A DNA stretch of 64,000 nucleotides from Mycoplasma sp. Pen4 (GTDB lineage: Bacteria; Bacillota_I; Bacilli_A; Mycoplasmatales; Metamycoplasmataceae). Numbering within the stretch: the stretch's first letter is position 1; each line of letters opens with the position of its first letter. Positions 1 through 11,582 of this stretch are shown here, piece by piece. Below the pieces are notes generated by a model. The model did no database searches, had not been told where the DNA came from, and was given only the letters and a program-made list of their open reading frames with translations. Location: contig NZ_CP060691.1 of the NCBI RefSeq assembly GCF_014352955.1, positions 806,001-870,000 on the forward strand, written 5' to 3'. The translations under genes and the position numbers were made by a program.

Positions 1-3
1 TTT

Positions 4-9
4 TATAAT
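4..9 (+). promoter_or_regulatory. -10 box of a leaderless promoter
   Basis: TATAAT lies six bases before the ATG at 16, so transcription should begin at or next to the start codon. The same spacing recurs at eight other genes in the window. Confidence 0.6.
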
Positions 10-15
10 TGTAAT

Positions 16-2580
16 ATGAAAAAAATAAGAAAATTACTACTCACAATACCGGCTACTTCAATTGCAGCATCAGCTGCTTTTATCGCTGTAAGTTGTGGTA
101 TGACAAATGAAGAAAACATCCAAAATGTTAAACCAGGACATGTTGAAGTACATGTTCCGGAAAATGTTAATAATTTTAACCAAAACGCCTTAATGCAAGT
201 AGAAACAGTATTTAACGAATTTGTTAAATATATTTATACTGCGGCAAATGACTGAAATAAAATTATTGAGCAAAATAACTCATTAGAAAACAAATATAAT
301 GAATTAATTTCTAATGAACAATACAAGAAAGAATCATTACTTTATACATTAAGAACTGATCATAAAAAATTCGTTCAATATTTCTCAGATGTTAAAAATA
401 ATTTCAAAGAAAATATCGAAACGAAATTAGACCATGAAAAACAAGGAACAATTATTTACAATAGCGTTTACTTAAACTCACTTCGTAATGCGTTTGAATT
501 AATGCAAAATTTCTTTAAATCATACGGACCAGTTGTTGATTCACTAAGAGATAATAATGGCCGTATCTTAAATTCTGACATCGAAAGAAACATCGATGAG
601 ATCAATAAACTTTTCGAATACATGCGTGTTTTAGTTACAAATAACTTATCAACAAGTTTAATTGTTAACGAAACAATCGATCGTCTTAATTTAATTATTG
701 CTAATTCAAAAGATTCAACTATCACTAACTCAGCAACTAATTTATCAAATGAACTTAAAACAACATTCAAAAAACTTCAAGATGAATATGCAAAAATTAC
801 TTCAATTCAAGAAATTAACGAAAACATTACTTGAGAAGATGTAAAAAATCCTGCCCCAAATGCACCAAGAAAAGAAATTAAAATCAAAGGTGATTCTAAT
901 GCAACATATGATCAAGTTATTGACATTGTGCACAAATACAGAATAGATTTTGGTTTAGAGTACTTAAAATTAAACAAAAATGCTACTAAATCAGAATTTA
1001 ATTCGTTCTACATTATCAATGGTAAAAAATCATACTCAGAAAAAACAGGAGTTACAATCACTGATAATGAAACAGGTGAAGCAAAAGAATCTCTTATTTA
1101 TAAAGATGTTTTTACAACATTTAAAAATATAGTTTCTGATGCTGCTAAGGCAAAATTAGAAAAAGAATTAGAAGATGAAAAAGCAAAACCAGATTCAACT
1201 GATAAAACAAATAATATTGCAAGAATCCAAGCAAAATTAGACGGAATTGAAAATATTAAACTTTTACAAGATCAATACACAAAACAAGGTTACCTTCCAT
1301 ATGACTTTAATGTTATTGAAGACTTTAAACCACAATATGACTTCAATATTAGTTCATTAAACTTTATGGACATATCAGGTGCTGATGATAAATTGGCTCG
1401 TATGGGACACATTTCTATCTATGACAAAGAGGATTTAGTAAATGTTTCAAACACCGAAGATGCACAAAACCAAAGTTTATTATCAAATAAAGTTAAAAAC
1501 GATAAATACAGATACTACATTAAATATTCATTTGATGCATCAAACTTAATTGGTTCAGGTTCACAAAATGGGCCAAGTTCTCAAGTTCCTGAAAACAAAT
1601 ATCTTGCAGCAAACCTTTCGCTTGTAAATCCGGGCCTTTTTGCATATAACGTAAATGTTCAAAACGGTTTAATTTCATTGGTAAGAGACTATACTAAAGC
1701 ATTATTCTCATTAAGAACATTTGGAATTACACAACAAAATTACAAATTCAACATCGGAAATGATAATACAAAGAGAGAAAACTGAAATATCTTAGTAAAA
1801 GATAATTCACTTCCAGAAAACTACATGTTAGATGATAATTGAAACAATTTCTTCTACTACTTATCAGATAGTTACTTTTTAGCTGAAACATTCGGTGGAA
1901 ACATCTTTGATGAAACAAGTCTTAAGCACTACATTAGTGAAATATTCTCAAGTGTAGACTTCGTTTTCCCTATTCCAGATGATATTTACAACGAATTGTT
2001 TGCTCCTAAAATTGAGAAATTGAAAGCAAAACAAATTGTTGTTGATGAACAATTAAAAGAATTTGGTAAACAAAGAGAAGAAGCAATGAATGAATTAGTT
2101 GATTTCAATTCTGCAAATTCAACAAAATTTGAACTACAACAAATTATTGATTCATACAATGCTGCAATTTCAAAAGCACTTAACTCACAACCACAACCAA
2201 TTGAAATTGTTGATGGAAAAATTAAACGTGATAAACTTCACTACTTAATTCAAGCCAAAATTGGTTTAATTACTTCAAAAATTACTGAAGAAGAAAATAA
2301 AATTCAAACTGCTTCTAGAACATTTAATGATTCTAAGAAAACAGAAGAAGACCAAAATACATTTAAAGAGGCACAAGAAGCATATAAAAACTTTGATGCT
2401 AATGTAAAACCAGGTTTAGAATCTCAAATCAAAGAATTAAACACTTGACTTGATGAAGTTTGAAAACCTGTTATCGATATTCAAAACAAAGCACTTGCTG
2501 CAACTGATGAAGTTTCAAAACTTAAAGAAAACCTTTTCAAAAATGTATTAATTACATTTACACAAGACAAAAGCAAATAA
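16..2580 (+). CDS. Large surface lipoprotein (854 aa), function unknown
   Basis: Predicted membrane-anchored lipoprotein on the outer face of the cell. The N-terminus has a Lys/Arg start, a hydrophobic stretch and a lipobox ending AVSC, with the lipidated Cys at residue 27. The rest is hydrophilic with no further membrane segment. Residues about 370-410 and 660-820 are rich in Glu, Lys and Gln and look coiled-coil. Several TGA codons (for example 253-255 and 835-837) are read as Trp; the frame closes at TAA 2578-2580. The start is fixed by TATAAT six bases upstream and by the signal peptide. There is no Shine-Dalgarno sequence. A second lipoprotein gene follows after 6 bases, probably in the same transcript. 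I do not recognise the family. Such proteins are often species-specific and antigenic, but that is inference here. Confidence 0.9.
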
Positions 2581-2586
2581 TATATT

Positions 2587-4245
2587 ATGAAAAAAATATT
2601 CAATTTAATACTTGCGGCAAGTTCTATTAGTTTTATACCAATGGTTGTTTCATGTTCTAATGAAACAACAAAAAATACAAAAGACCAAAACCCATTAGAA
2701 AATGCAAAATTAATTCGAGTTTTTACAGAACATAAAGATATAAAAGAATATGTTGAGAATATGAAAACCCTTATTCATGATTACAATCAAACACAACACG
2801 AGATAGTTGTTAGTGTGCTTTATTTAGTTAAACAACAAGATCCTGAAGCTATTCAAGCTGTAGAAACTTTACTACACAAAAATTCATTCATTTACAAACA
2901 TTTCTTTACACCATACTCAACAAATGATCAATGAATGAATGTTTTTGAGGAAGATTTTAATGAACTAGCTAAAAAAATAGAGCATGGATTGCTTGATACA
3001 TACTCCATTAATAAAGCGCTAAATAATTTTAATACTAAAATAACATCTAGATTACTAAAAGTTATTAAGGTTTTTAAAAACGTTTTTAACTTAAATAGTG
3101 ATATAACCGTCAAGGAGAGACAAGAATATTTAAACGCACAATATGCAATTAAAAAATTCTATTTCAGAAGTCTTTCAGATGTTTTTAAATTAAATGCATC
3201 TCATTCAATGAAACAAGGTTTAAACGAGTATCTTCAGCAAATAGATCAATATGTTACTGATTTTTTAGATACAACACCAGAGCAAATTACATGAGATACA
3301 ATAAACAATTTAGAAACTCAATTTAGTCACTTAAGAAATGAATATATGGCAAAATATAATGAACCATATTTAAAGAAAACACAAGAATTACTTAAGTTTA
3401 AATTTGAAAATTCAAAAAGTTTTTCAATGTCTAATCGTAGATTAAATGTTTCACTTGATCCACAAAGACCTTTAAGATTTGTACAAAACTTATACTTCAA
3501 CTACAATGAAGCAATACAAAATAATTTACTCCCTGAATTAGCATTGGGAGAAGTTGAGAGTCTTAAAAATCAATCATACAAAGTTATGACAGAACCATAT
3601 ACAATTGATAACTTAAAATATTTAGCTGTTGAGGGGACTAATAAAAAGTTAGAATTTGATCTACAAACCAACTTATATAATGGAATTGGAATATCATTTA
3701 ATTTCGCCAAAAGAGACTTTGTTGAAGGCACAAATACATTACAACCATGAGTTTTTGATACCGAAAATAAAGATGAAAATCATAAATATTTAAGTGATAA
3801 TGAAGAATTTAAACAAAGATTTAATCAAACTCAATATCTTGTTAAAGTTAAATTGCACCAAAGTGAATTTGAAACAAGTGACTTACAACTTGTTAATACA
3901 TCATCTACAAATGACTTTTGAAAAAATAATTCTGCATTATTAGTTCAATTAACCTCTCTCATAGGTGAATTGAAATTTGTCGATGAAAATCTCACACTTA
4001 AATTAGCTCAAACATACACACCAAGATTAATGAATGAAAAATTAATAATTCCATCTGGTTGAGATGCTTATTTAAATGAAAATAAAGAAATTTATACTGC
4101 ATGAAACTTCCCAACACAAGTTAAAAATACTGAACTTAATTTATATATCTCAGTTACAAAAGAAGAATTTGAAAAAATACTTTCACTTCAAGAAAATAGT
4201 TCTACAAGTGAAAAACCAACACAAGTTAAAATTGAAATTATATAA
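2587..4245 (+). CDS. Surface lipoprotein (552 aa), function unknown
   Basis: Predicted lipoprotein with signal MKKIFNLILAASSISFIP and lipobox VVSC (Cys23). It starts 6 bases after the previous lipoprotein and has no obvious ribosome-binding site, so translational coupling or a shared transcript is likely. The body is hydrophilic and mostly helical in appearance, with no recognisable catalytic motif. Trp codons are TGA (for example 2932-2934, 3292-3294, 3748-3750). TAA at 4243-4245 lies directly in front of a strong hairpin terminator. The similar size class and tandem position suggest that the two lipoproteins are distant paralogues, but I could not show this by eye. Confidence 0.88.
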
Positions 4246-4276
4246 ACAAAAAACTGCTTTAAGCAGTTTTTTGTTT
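4246..4276 (+). terminator. Rho-independent terminator
   Basis: Stem AAAAACTGCTT / AAGCAGTTTTT with a T-run, just after the lipoprotein stop. It overlaps the stop codon of the convergent p69 gene and could serve both strands. Confidence 0.85.
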
Positions 4277-5918
4277 AACTCATTTTTAAAAATTTTATTT
4301 TGCTTCTCAAAACATCTTTTTGCTTATATATTCAAAAACTTAATTCAAAGACAATAAACAATATATAAGCAGGTAAAATGACTGGAATTATTTTGCTATA
4401 TTCAGATTTTTCTTGAGCTTGTTGAATGATTCTATATATTCCTAAGTTAGCAAATGCACTATAAGTTATTGAGTTTCTTAGAACATCTTCTAACTCAAAA
4501 ATAGATACAGATATCATTGATAGTTTGATTTTAGGAATAATATAGTTTGTATAAATTTTAAATTTAGATCATCCTTGAACATATAAAAAGTTGACTTTTT
4601 TTGCATCTATCGTATTAATAGATGAAGTAAATTGCTTACTTAATGATCTAAACGATCCAATCATTAATGCTAATGTAATGGCGCTTTCAGAATACATCAT
4701 TGGACCAAATATTAAATATCAAAAATACACTGGTGTAATCTTAATGAATATAAGAATTATTTTAGATGATATTGATAAATAATTATTAACAAGCTTTTCA
4801 GATAATACAAAAGCAAATAATAGAGCTAAAATAACCGCAAAACTCAATGCTACAAATGATTCTTGGAATAAGATAAAGTAATCTCAAGCTATTGATGTTT
4901 TTGATAAATATGAAAAGTCAGCATTAAATATTTGTTTAAATCATTCCTTAAAAACACTACCATTTACTTTTCAACCACTAAATAAATCGATAAAGGAAAT
5001 GATACTAATAATCAATAAAATTAGAACTAGACAAACTTTAACATATAACCTTCAATTATATTTAAATGAGTAAATGTCACTTATATTAGACTTTTTAATG
5101 CTAGGAGCAGGCAATAAAAATTTGTTAAATATAAATAATAAAAACTCAATTAAACCAACAAATAGACCTATAAAGAATAAAGTTATACCAAGGTTATTTT
5201 TATATATTTCTATTTCTCCAGTCCCAAAGAAAAAACCTATACCTTGGATTCCCATAACTCCTAAAATTGTTGCTCATCTAATATTAGACTCATAAGCAAG
5301 TAGGAAATTCATTAAGAATTTATTTTTTACTTTAAGAAAAACATTCTTATAAAAACTAAGTATTTTGCTTTTACCTTGAGCTATATCTCTTCAATATAAT
5401 CTTAAGTCTTGTGCTTCAATTAAATCACTTATGTACCGGTTCATTCATAATCAAGTGAATCAAAAGTATAAGAAAAAAATGGCTAAAAATGTACTAAATG
5501 TATTTTTGAATAAAAGAATAATGATAATTGCTGGAAAAGCACGAATTAATAAAACTATAATTTTTGCTATAACACTAAAAACTTTATGTTTATGAATATT
5601 TGTAGCAGTTCAATAACCACTGACAATTGCAAATAAAAACCCTATTACAGTACCACCTGTTGCACCCTTTAGTGTTATTCAAAAATATTTGGCATTTAAT
5701 GCTCATATATTTATCCCAGGTAGTTTTTCATTTGTGCTGTTAAAACTTCAAATATTTGCAATTATATTTCAAGATCTTTTAAATCCTGGTCTTGGAACAC
5801 TACTAAAAAAACGTAAGTTATATAATGAGTAAATTAGAAAAATAAATAAAAGTAATAATGTTATTCAAAAGAATAACTTTTTTTGATTAAGATAGCGATT
5901 ATTAAATTTGCTTTTCAT
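4275..5918 (-). CDS. p69: p69-like ABC transporter permease (PhnE-like, 547 aa)
   Basis: Membrane permease of the p37/p29/p69 importer, first described in Mycoplasma hyorhinis. The length is close to that family's. It appears to be a tandem fusion of two binding-protein-dependent permease domains, each with about six membrane segments, so one polypeptide could form the whole channel. The coding frame contains many TGA Trp codons. The start at 5918 (MKSKFNNRYLNQKK, then a hydrophobic segment) overlaps the end of the ATPase gene by 17 bases, which implies translational coupling. It stops at 4275-4277 inside the shared terminator region. Substrate inference: thiamine or thiamine pyrophosphate, from the TPP riboswitch ahead of the operon and from the known TPP-binding p37 homologue. 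The family was earlier grouped with phosphonate transporters. Confidence 0.88.
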
Positions 5919-6642
5919 CAAAATATTTAACTAAAACCTCTTTGTTATAGGTGTTTTTTTCAAAAATATGATCAATTTTATTATCGCTTATTGCGATTAA
6001 TTTATCACAATACTGCATCGCTAGGTCAATATCGTGAATAGCAATTAAGATCATTTTGTCTGTTTTGTTATTTTCAAAAAAACGCATTACTTTTTTACCA
6101 TTAAGAATATCTAAATTACTTGTTGGTTCATCTGCTAATATAATTTTATTTTTTCTAAAAAACCCGTGCACTAGGTTTAAACGTTGTTTTTGACCGCTCG
6201 ATAATAGTTTTACTGGAGTCAATAAAAATTCCGAAACACCAAAATTATCTGCAAGATTTCACAAATCATTTAATTGCTCTTTACTTAAAATTCTGAACAT
6301 TTTAAAAAATGGATTTTTATAATTATTGAAATCCAACAAGATATTTTTATATGTATCTAATTCAACTACATTAAGTCCGTCTGGATCAACATACGAAATA
6401 ATATTTTTATATTTCTTTTGTTCGTGTTTTGATAAATTTAGAATGTTACTATCATTGATAAGAATTTCACCTTTTAATACTGTGTTGTAGTCAAAAAGAG
6501 ACTTTAACAAAGTAGATTTACCACATCCACTTTTTCCAATAAAGCCTATTAATTCACCGTTAACTAATTCTAAATTAACGTTATTTAAGATATTACTCTT
6601 TTTATCATAACTGATAGATACATTGCTAAATTGTATTTTCAT
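5902..6642 (-). CDS. p29: p29-like ABC transporter ATP-binding protein (PhnC-like, 246 aa)
   Basis: Cytoplasmic ATPase that powers the p37/p69 importer. The motifs appear in order: Walker A GKSGCGKST (residues 36-44), Q-loop region, signature LSSGQKQR (LSGGQ with Ser for the first Gly), Walker B IILADEPTSNLD and H-loop IAIHDID. The length is normal for the family. It starts 4 bases after the p37 stop and overlaps the permease start, so the three genes form one tightly packed minus-strand operon. One TGA Trp codon lies at 6259-6261. Confidence 0.93.
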
Positions 6643-6646
6643 AATT

Positions 6647-7822
6647 CTAATTCTTTGGGTTTGTTATTTGATCAATTAAATTTCAAAATGTTTGATCAGG
6701 ATTTTCAATAAATTCATATCCAACGAAACCATTTCTCGGTCCAATTGGATCTTTGTTTTCATTTGCTACTTCTACAAATGCTTTTGAAATTACATCTGCA
6801 ATTTCAGGTTTGACATTTTTACCAAAAACACCTACGTTATAAGGTAATGGGTTTGTCACAGATAAAAATTTAAATGTTTGGTTTGGTCTAACTTCCGGGT
6901 TTGCAGCGAATGCAAATTGTTTTTTATCCTTGTAATGTGTTCATGTGTATGAACCTTCATTATCAAAGAAAATATGTAAATTAGGATTTGCATTGGCTTC
7001 AGTAACTTTAGCTGCTTTAATATAATCTTTATAATCTACTTTTGCTTTTTCTAATGAAGTAAAATCATCAAAGTGAGATTTGAATAGTGCTTCAGGTAAG
7101 ATGTATTTGCTTCCTGAACTAGCTTTTCCAATTCCGATTCCAAATTTTACAAATTCTGAGAATTTCTTTGAATTTCATGCAGACATAATTTGACCATGCA
7201 TATCTTGATCGGCAATCGCAATTACTAATCCCCTTTGATAACTAACTTTTTCACCTACGTTGTAGAACTTTTGGTAAATTGAACCATTTCATCCATTACC
7301 ATTTGTTTCATCATTTCATTCTTCGCCTCAAGGCAATCTACTAAATTCTGCATACTCATTTGATGCAATGTCTTTTAATGTTTTACCATTGTCTGTTGCA
7401 TACGTTGCATTCACTACATCGCCTTTGAACATTGGGGTTAGTGTTTGAAGTTTTATTTGTAATCCTTCTGTTTTAACGTCATCTTTTTTTGACAACATAC
7501 TTCCTGATGAAATGAAACCAAAGTCAATTGTTCCATTTAATAAGTTGTTTGAGATTGTTGTATAGTCATCATTTCCATTATTAATGAAATCTACTTCAAT
7601 CTTTTTATCTTTAAGTTTTGTATTAATTGTATTTTTAAATTCATCAATTAAATTTTGTGGAATAACTTCGCCATTTGAATCTGTAAATGATAAAGCCATT
7701 TTAACAACTGTTTTTTGAGTTGTTTGCCCATGTTCTTTTGAACATGAAATAGGTAATGATGCAATACCTATGATTGGCGTAATAGTCGCCATTGTTAATA
7801 ACAATTTCTTAATTTTAAACAT
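6647..7822 (-). CDS. p37: p37-like substrate-binding lipoprotein, probable thiamine/TPP binding (391 aa)
   Basis: Extracytoplasmic solute-binding lipoprotein that captures the substrate for p29/p69. The signal peptide is MFKIKKLLLTMATITPIIGI with lipobox LPISC (Cys27). Its length is close to that of the M. hyorhinis p37 protein (Cypl), whose crystal structure contained thiamine pyrophosphate. An in-frame ATG at 7855 is rejected as the start: it would place 11 charged residues before the signal peptide and lies inside the regulatory hairpin. ATG 7822 is preceded by GGAAAGG, which forms the 3' arm of that hairpin. Regulation by a TPP riboswitch is visible directly upstream. Several Trp codons are TGA. 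Confidence 0.92.
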
Positions 7823-7828
7823 AAATAA

Positions 7829-7951
7829 AAAACCTTTCCGGACAGGAAAAGTCAATAAGAGAAGACTCGCTACGCTGGTATTAACCAGATCAGCTAATAA
7901 GAGTATTTCTCAACAAGCTTTTATAAAATAAAAGCAAGTACCTCTGTCCTT
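7829..7951 (-). promoter_or_regulatory. TPP (thiamine pyrophosphate) riboswitch with terminator
   Basis: Read on the minus strand, this 5' leader has the hallmarks of the TPP aptamer: a GAGGTACTTGC-type P2/P3 strand, the TTGAGAAATACTC block (standard CTGAGA), the P4/P5 strand CTGATCTGGTTAATACCAG, and CGTAG. It is followed by a hairpin, CTTTTCC / GGAAAGG with a TTTTTT tail, which ends a few bases before the p37 ATG. That hairpin can both stop transcription and hide the GGAAAGG ribosome-binding site. GGACAG (plus-strand 7944-7949), the 5' side of P1, is complementary to CTGTCC inside the terminator (7840-7845), giving a plausible antiterminator. Confidence 0.9.
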
Positions 7952-7958
7952 GCTTAAA

Positions 7959-7969
7959 ATTATAACATA
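7959..7969 (-). promoter_or_regulatory. Extended -10 promoter for the p37 operon
   Basis: Minus-strand TATGTTATAAT is an extended -10 element. It overlaps the region just past the stop of the upstream gene and predicts a start near 7952, at the 5' edge of the TPP aptamer. Confidence 0.65.
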
Positions 7970-7971
7970 TA

Positions 7972-10470
7972 CTATAACAACTTATCTAAAAGTGTTTTAT
8001 CAATATTGTGTTCTGTGTGATTCTCTTCTAATTCTTTTACGGCTCAGAATAATTCATGATCCTTTTTATCTTCTGGTTCAAGAATTGCTTTATGTTGTTG
8101 GTCTGTTAAAACAATTTCTTCATCATCAAAAACCGAGAAATAATCATCTGAGCTCACAATAGTTGTTTGCGTTGCTGTTAATGCTGCTTTTTCAGCAGTA
8201 TTAGCATTTTTATCAAAAAAGAAATCAACATTAGAATTATTTAAAGTTCATTTTTGAAACTCTTGTAAAGTTGAATACACAAAATGTGAATTCCCATTAC
8301 CTTTATAATAAATACCTTCTTTAATGAAAAATTGTGTGAAATCTAAATTCTTTTGGAAGTTGATTGTATCAATTCTTTGATTTAAAAGCGCCTTTAATGT
8401 TGGGTTAATTGGATTTTCAAATACTTGTTTAACTTTTCCACCCTCTAATAATTGGGTGTCATCAAATATATAAACACGATCAAATTGTCTCTTAATAACA
8501 TCTAAATCTGATGTAATAAAAACAATTGGAATTTTTTGTGTGTCTGAAAACTTAAATAATACCCGAAGAAACTCATTTCTAGTTTCCTTCGAGAAATCAT
8601 TAGAAGTGTCATCCTCGACAAATAAAACCGAATCATTCTTTAAACGATACTTTGTGAGTTTTAATTTTGCTTTATCAATTGTCTCGAGTTGTGAGAATTT
8701 TATTAAGTAGTTATCAGGTGTAACCGAAATAGTTTCAAAGATTTCAGCAAACTTAATAATACTTGCACATTGGATTAAAAATTTATTTGACGGTGATGTT
8801 TTAGAACTAGAATAATTAATTAATTCAAAAAGTGCATTATTCATTCAATTGTTTTTTAAAAAGAATGATAAGTCATTTAAAGTCTCGTCTAAACCAGCCG
8901 GGAGTACTGAAGTTAATGAATATGATTTAGCAACATAAAAGCGTTGTGTTTTAGCAATTTCATCTTGTAATTCTGAAATACAGTTTTTTATTTTGGTAAT
9001 AAATCTTGATAGTCTAAACTCTTTATTCTTTAAATAAGTGCTAAAAAGTTTTTGTTCGGAATATCTAGCTCATTCTAATTCTGCTGTAGCAAGTTTAATT
9101 TGTTCTTCAAACTCATGCACAGCAACAATATTTTTATAACTTGAAATGTGGTTGAATGGACGATATTTAATATTCCTGATTTGTTCTTTACATTTTAAAA
9201 TTTCTTCATTGATCTTTTCGCTCGCCATTTTAGACTTAATAGTGTAAGTCTTAATATCAAAAACAAATTCACGAGATATGAATTCCTTAATTTCTGAGAT
9301 ATTCTTGTTTTTATATTTTTTAATATTTTGAGTGAAATTGTTACTAATAAAAAGATTTATTTCAGAACTAATGCTATTTTTTAAATTTATTAACTCATTA
9401 ACATTTAAATATAAAAGAGAATTATAGTTCTTGTTTCAAATTTTTAACTCTAATTCCTTGAGGAAAATGTCTTTGATAATGTCAAAATAATCATCATTAA
9501 CATAATCAATTAACTTTTTCTTAAGTTCGAGTGTTTGAATTTCTTTTTTAATTAAAAGAATAAAATTATTCATCATTTTTTTGGAGATTTTAAGGATTGA
9601 ATTTTTGTAATTTCTATAATATTCAATCTCAAAATTTAGATCCCTAATTTTTAAATCATTCTCAACTTTCAAGATACTTGAAGTATTAATTTGATTCATG
9701 TAATTAAGTTTGATCTTAGATTCCTCAATTAAGCGAGTTTGATTGTTTAAATGGTTTTGTTGGAAGTTATCATTTAACTGATTAAAATATGTTTTGAATT
9801 CTCTAAATAAACTTAAATAAGGTTTTAGTGTTTGATTTTTAAATTCATTGATTGTGTTTTTTAAATCATTGATTAAATTAGTCTCATCATCTTTTAGTGT
9901 TGCATCACCATAAAGTGCCTTAATTCTAGCAGTTGTGATCTTGAATTTCTTAACAAATTCTTCAGTGAGAGTGATTAATTCTGAAGTATTGTTTCTAACA
10001 ATGGTGTATATGATGTTTTTAAGTGAGTATTCATGAACTTTAAATTTGTTAATAAATTCTTTATCTTCAACAAGTTTTTTAGCTATTTTAAAACAGTCAT
10101 TTCAAATCTCAAATAATGGAAGATTTATATCATTTTCATTAACAATTTCACTAACATTAAAGTAAGAAGTTTTTGCAATAACCTCTTTTTTATTAGTTAA
10201 AAAGTTTGAGTAATCATAATATTCATTTTCATTAACTTTATTAAAATAAGTCATTGATGAAAGTTTATCACCAATAACATATTGTGCTATGTTTCTAAAA
10301 TTTAAGTTTTTATTATCTTTTGAAATATATAAAGCTAATTTCTCGTCACGTCTTACTTTTAGCATCGGAATAGAAATAGTTGCTTTTGGTCATGATATAC
10401 CATTAATTTTTTTAGCATTCTTTTTAATAAAAATGTTTTTAACAACTAAAATAACGTTATTTTTGGCCAT
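7972..10470 (-). CDS. OppF-derived pseudo-ABC protein with a ~500-aa insertion (832 aa)
   Basis: The two ends resemble an oligopeptide-transporter ATPase (OppF). Residues about 1-65 look like the first beta-rich part, but the Walker A loop is replaced (after LALYIS comes KDNKNLNF, no GKS/T). Residues about 590-700 align with the OppF C-terminal half: KFSQLETID where LSGGQ should be, VLFVEDDTSNDF in place of the DEPTSALD Walker B, ITSDLD in place of the ITHDL switch (His to Ser654), then FENPINPTLKALL like FENPLHPYTKALL. Between them lie about 500 Lys/Asn/Glu-rich, probably helical residues. ATP hydrolysis is therefore unlikely. The start has a strong AGGAGG; TGA codons are Trp. It sits 15 bases after an ECF S-component gene, apparently in its operon. 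It may belong to a mycoplasma family annotated as OppF-related. Its role is unknown; scaffold or transporter partner is speculation. Confidence 0.8.
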
Positions 10471-10485
10471 ATCAAATAAATCCTC

Positions 10486-11505
10486 CTAATATGAAAGATT
10501 TTGTCCTTTTGTGATTAAACGAGAAATAATTGAATATGAATAATAGATAACAAAAACATTGAATCAAATTTTTACAGGCGAAGTAAGAATATGTTGTGTG
10601 ATTCAAACAAACATATTTGAAGTATCACCATCACCAAGAGTAATTAAATCTGCATAAGATAAAATCGGTACATTAATCAATTCTAAAAAGGCTGAGAAAA
10701 CAATAATTGGTACAAACACTAAGAAATGATCAGTATTCATTTTGAAGCGTGCAACAGTAATAAATACAATAAACAACATCATTCCTGCGGTCATAATTGC
10801 TAATAATGAATATTTGTCTTTAATAATACCTTTTTGAATTGCTTCATCAACTTTAGGGTGATCACTTAAAATTACTGATACAATGATCGCAATTGCAAGC
10901 AACATGAATAAAATACCTGTAATAAAATAAATATTTTTTAACTCTTTTTGTTGTGCCTGATCATCTTTAACAAAAATACGTTTGCTATTTAATTCAATAA
11001 TTTTTAATGCAATTCTAGTTGCTTTTTTATTATCTTCCTTAGCTTTAGCAATTTTGTACTTATCAGCATACATATTGATTTTAATTGCAATTCTTGCAAG
11101 TTTGTATTTTTTTGAAAATGCATATCTAAGAAAATGCATAAAGTACATACCAAAAATACCTGCAACCAAACCATTAACAGCAGTTGCTAAAGTATAAACA
11201 GGAGTGTACCCGGCCGGCGGAACAAACAATAATGAAAGTAAATCACTAATAATTCCAACAAAAACACCAATAACAGGCCCAAAAATAAACCCAGTAATTT
11301 TAACCGGTAGACCTATGAAGGCAAATTTAAATGAAGGAATATTAGCTATAGGAATAATTTGCGCAGCAACAACTGTAAAACTAACTGAGATAGCAATTAA
11401 AATCGCAACAAATACCATATTGCGAATTGTTCATTTTGGAATTAATCCTATTTCTTCTAACTTGTTTTTTATTTTGTTTACTCTTTTTACTGCTACGCGT
11501 TTCAT
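10486..11505 (-). CDS. ECF transporter S-component, folate-type (339 aa)
   Basis: Membrane vitamin-binding subunit of an energy-coupling factor importer. After a basic start (MKRVAVKRVNK), hydrophobic segments include the pattern PSFKFAFIGLPVKITGFIFG and GVFVGIISDLLSLLF, typical of folate-family S-components. A hydrophilic stretch of about 65 residues (about 115-180), rich in Lys and Ala, interrupts the membrane segments and makes the protein longer than the usual S-component. The EcfA1/A2/T module at 45.8-48.8 kb is the likely partner. The stop (TAG 10486-10488) lies within the ribosome-binding region of the next gene. The start has TAAAAT exactly six bases upstream and no Shine-Dalgarno, so the mRNA is probably leaderless. 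The substrate cannot be fixed from sequence. Confidence 0.82.
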
Positions 11506-11511
11506 AGTCTA

Positions 11512-11517
11512 ATTTTA
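11512..11517 (-). promoter_or_regulatory. -10 box of leaderless promoter for the ECF S-component
   Basis: Minus-strand TAAAAT followed by six bases and the ATG at 11505. Confidence 0.5.
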
Positions 11518-11557
11518 TAATATTCTTTTACTTTTTTATATTTTTAATATAAAAGCA

Positions 11558-11582
11558 TCAAAAAAGCAAGATTTAACTTGCT
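11558..11582 (-). terminator. Rho-independent terminator of the aldehyde dehydrogenase gene
   Basis: On the minus strand, AGCAAG TTAAAT CTTGCT followed by a T-run; the first arm overlaps the gene's stop codon. Confidence 0.85.

Noticed and set aside
4076-4357. Plus-strand open frame across the end of lipoprotein 2 and the convergent p69 gene
   Set aside because: It runs through a terminator and two supported genes; Lys/Leu composition is a by-product of the other frames.
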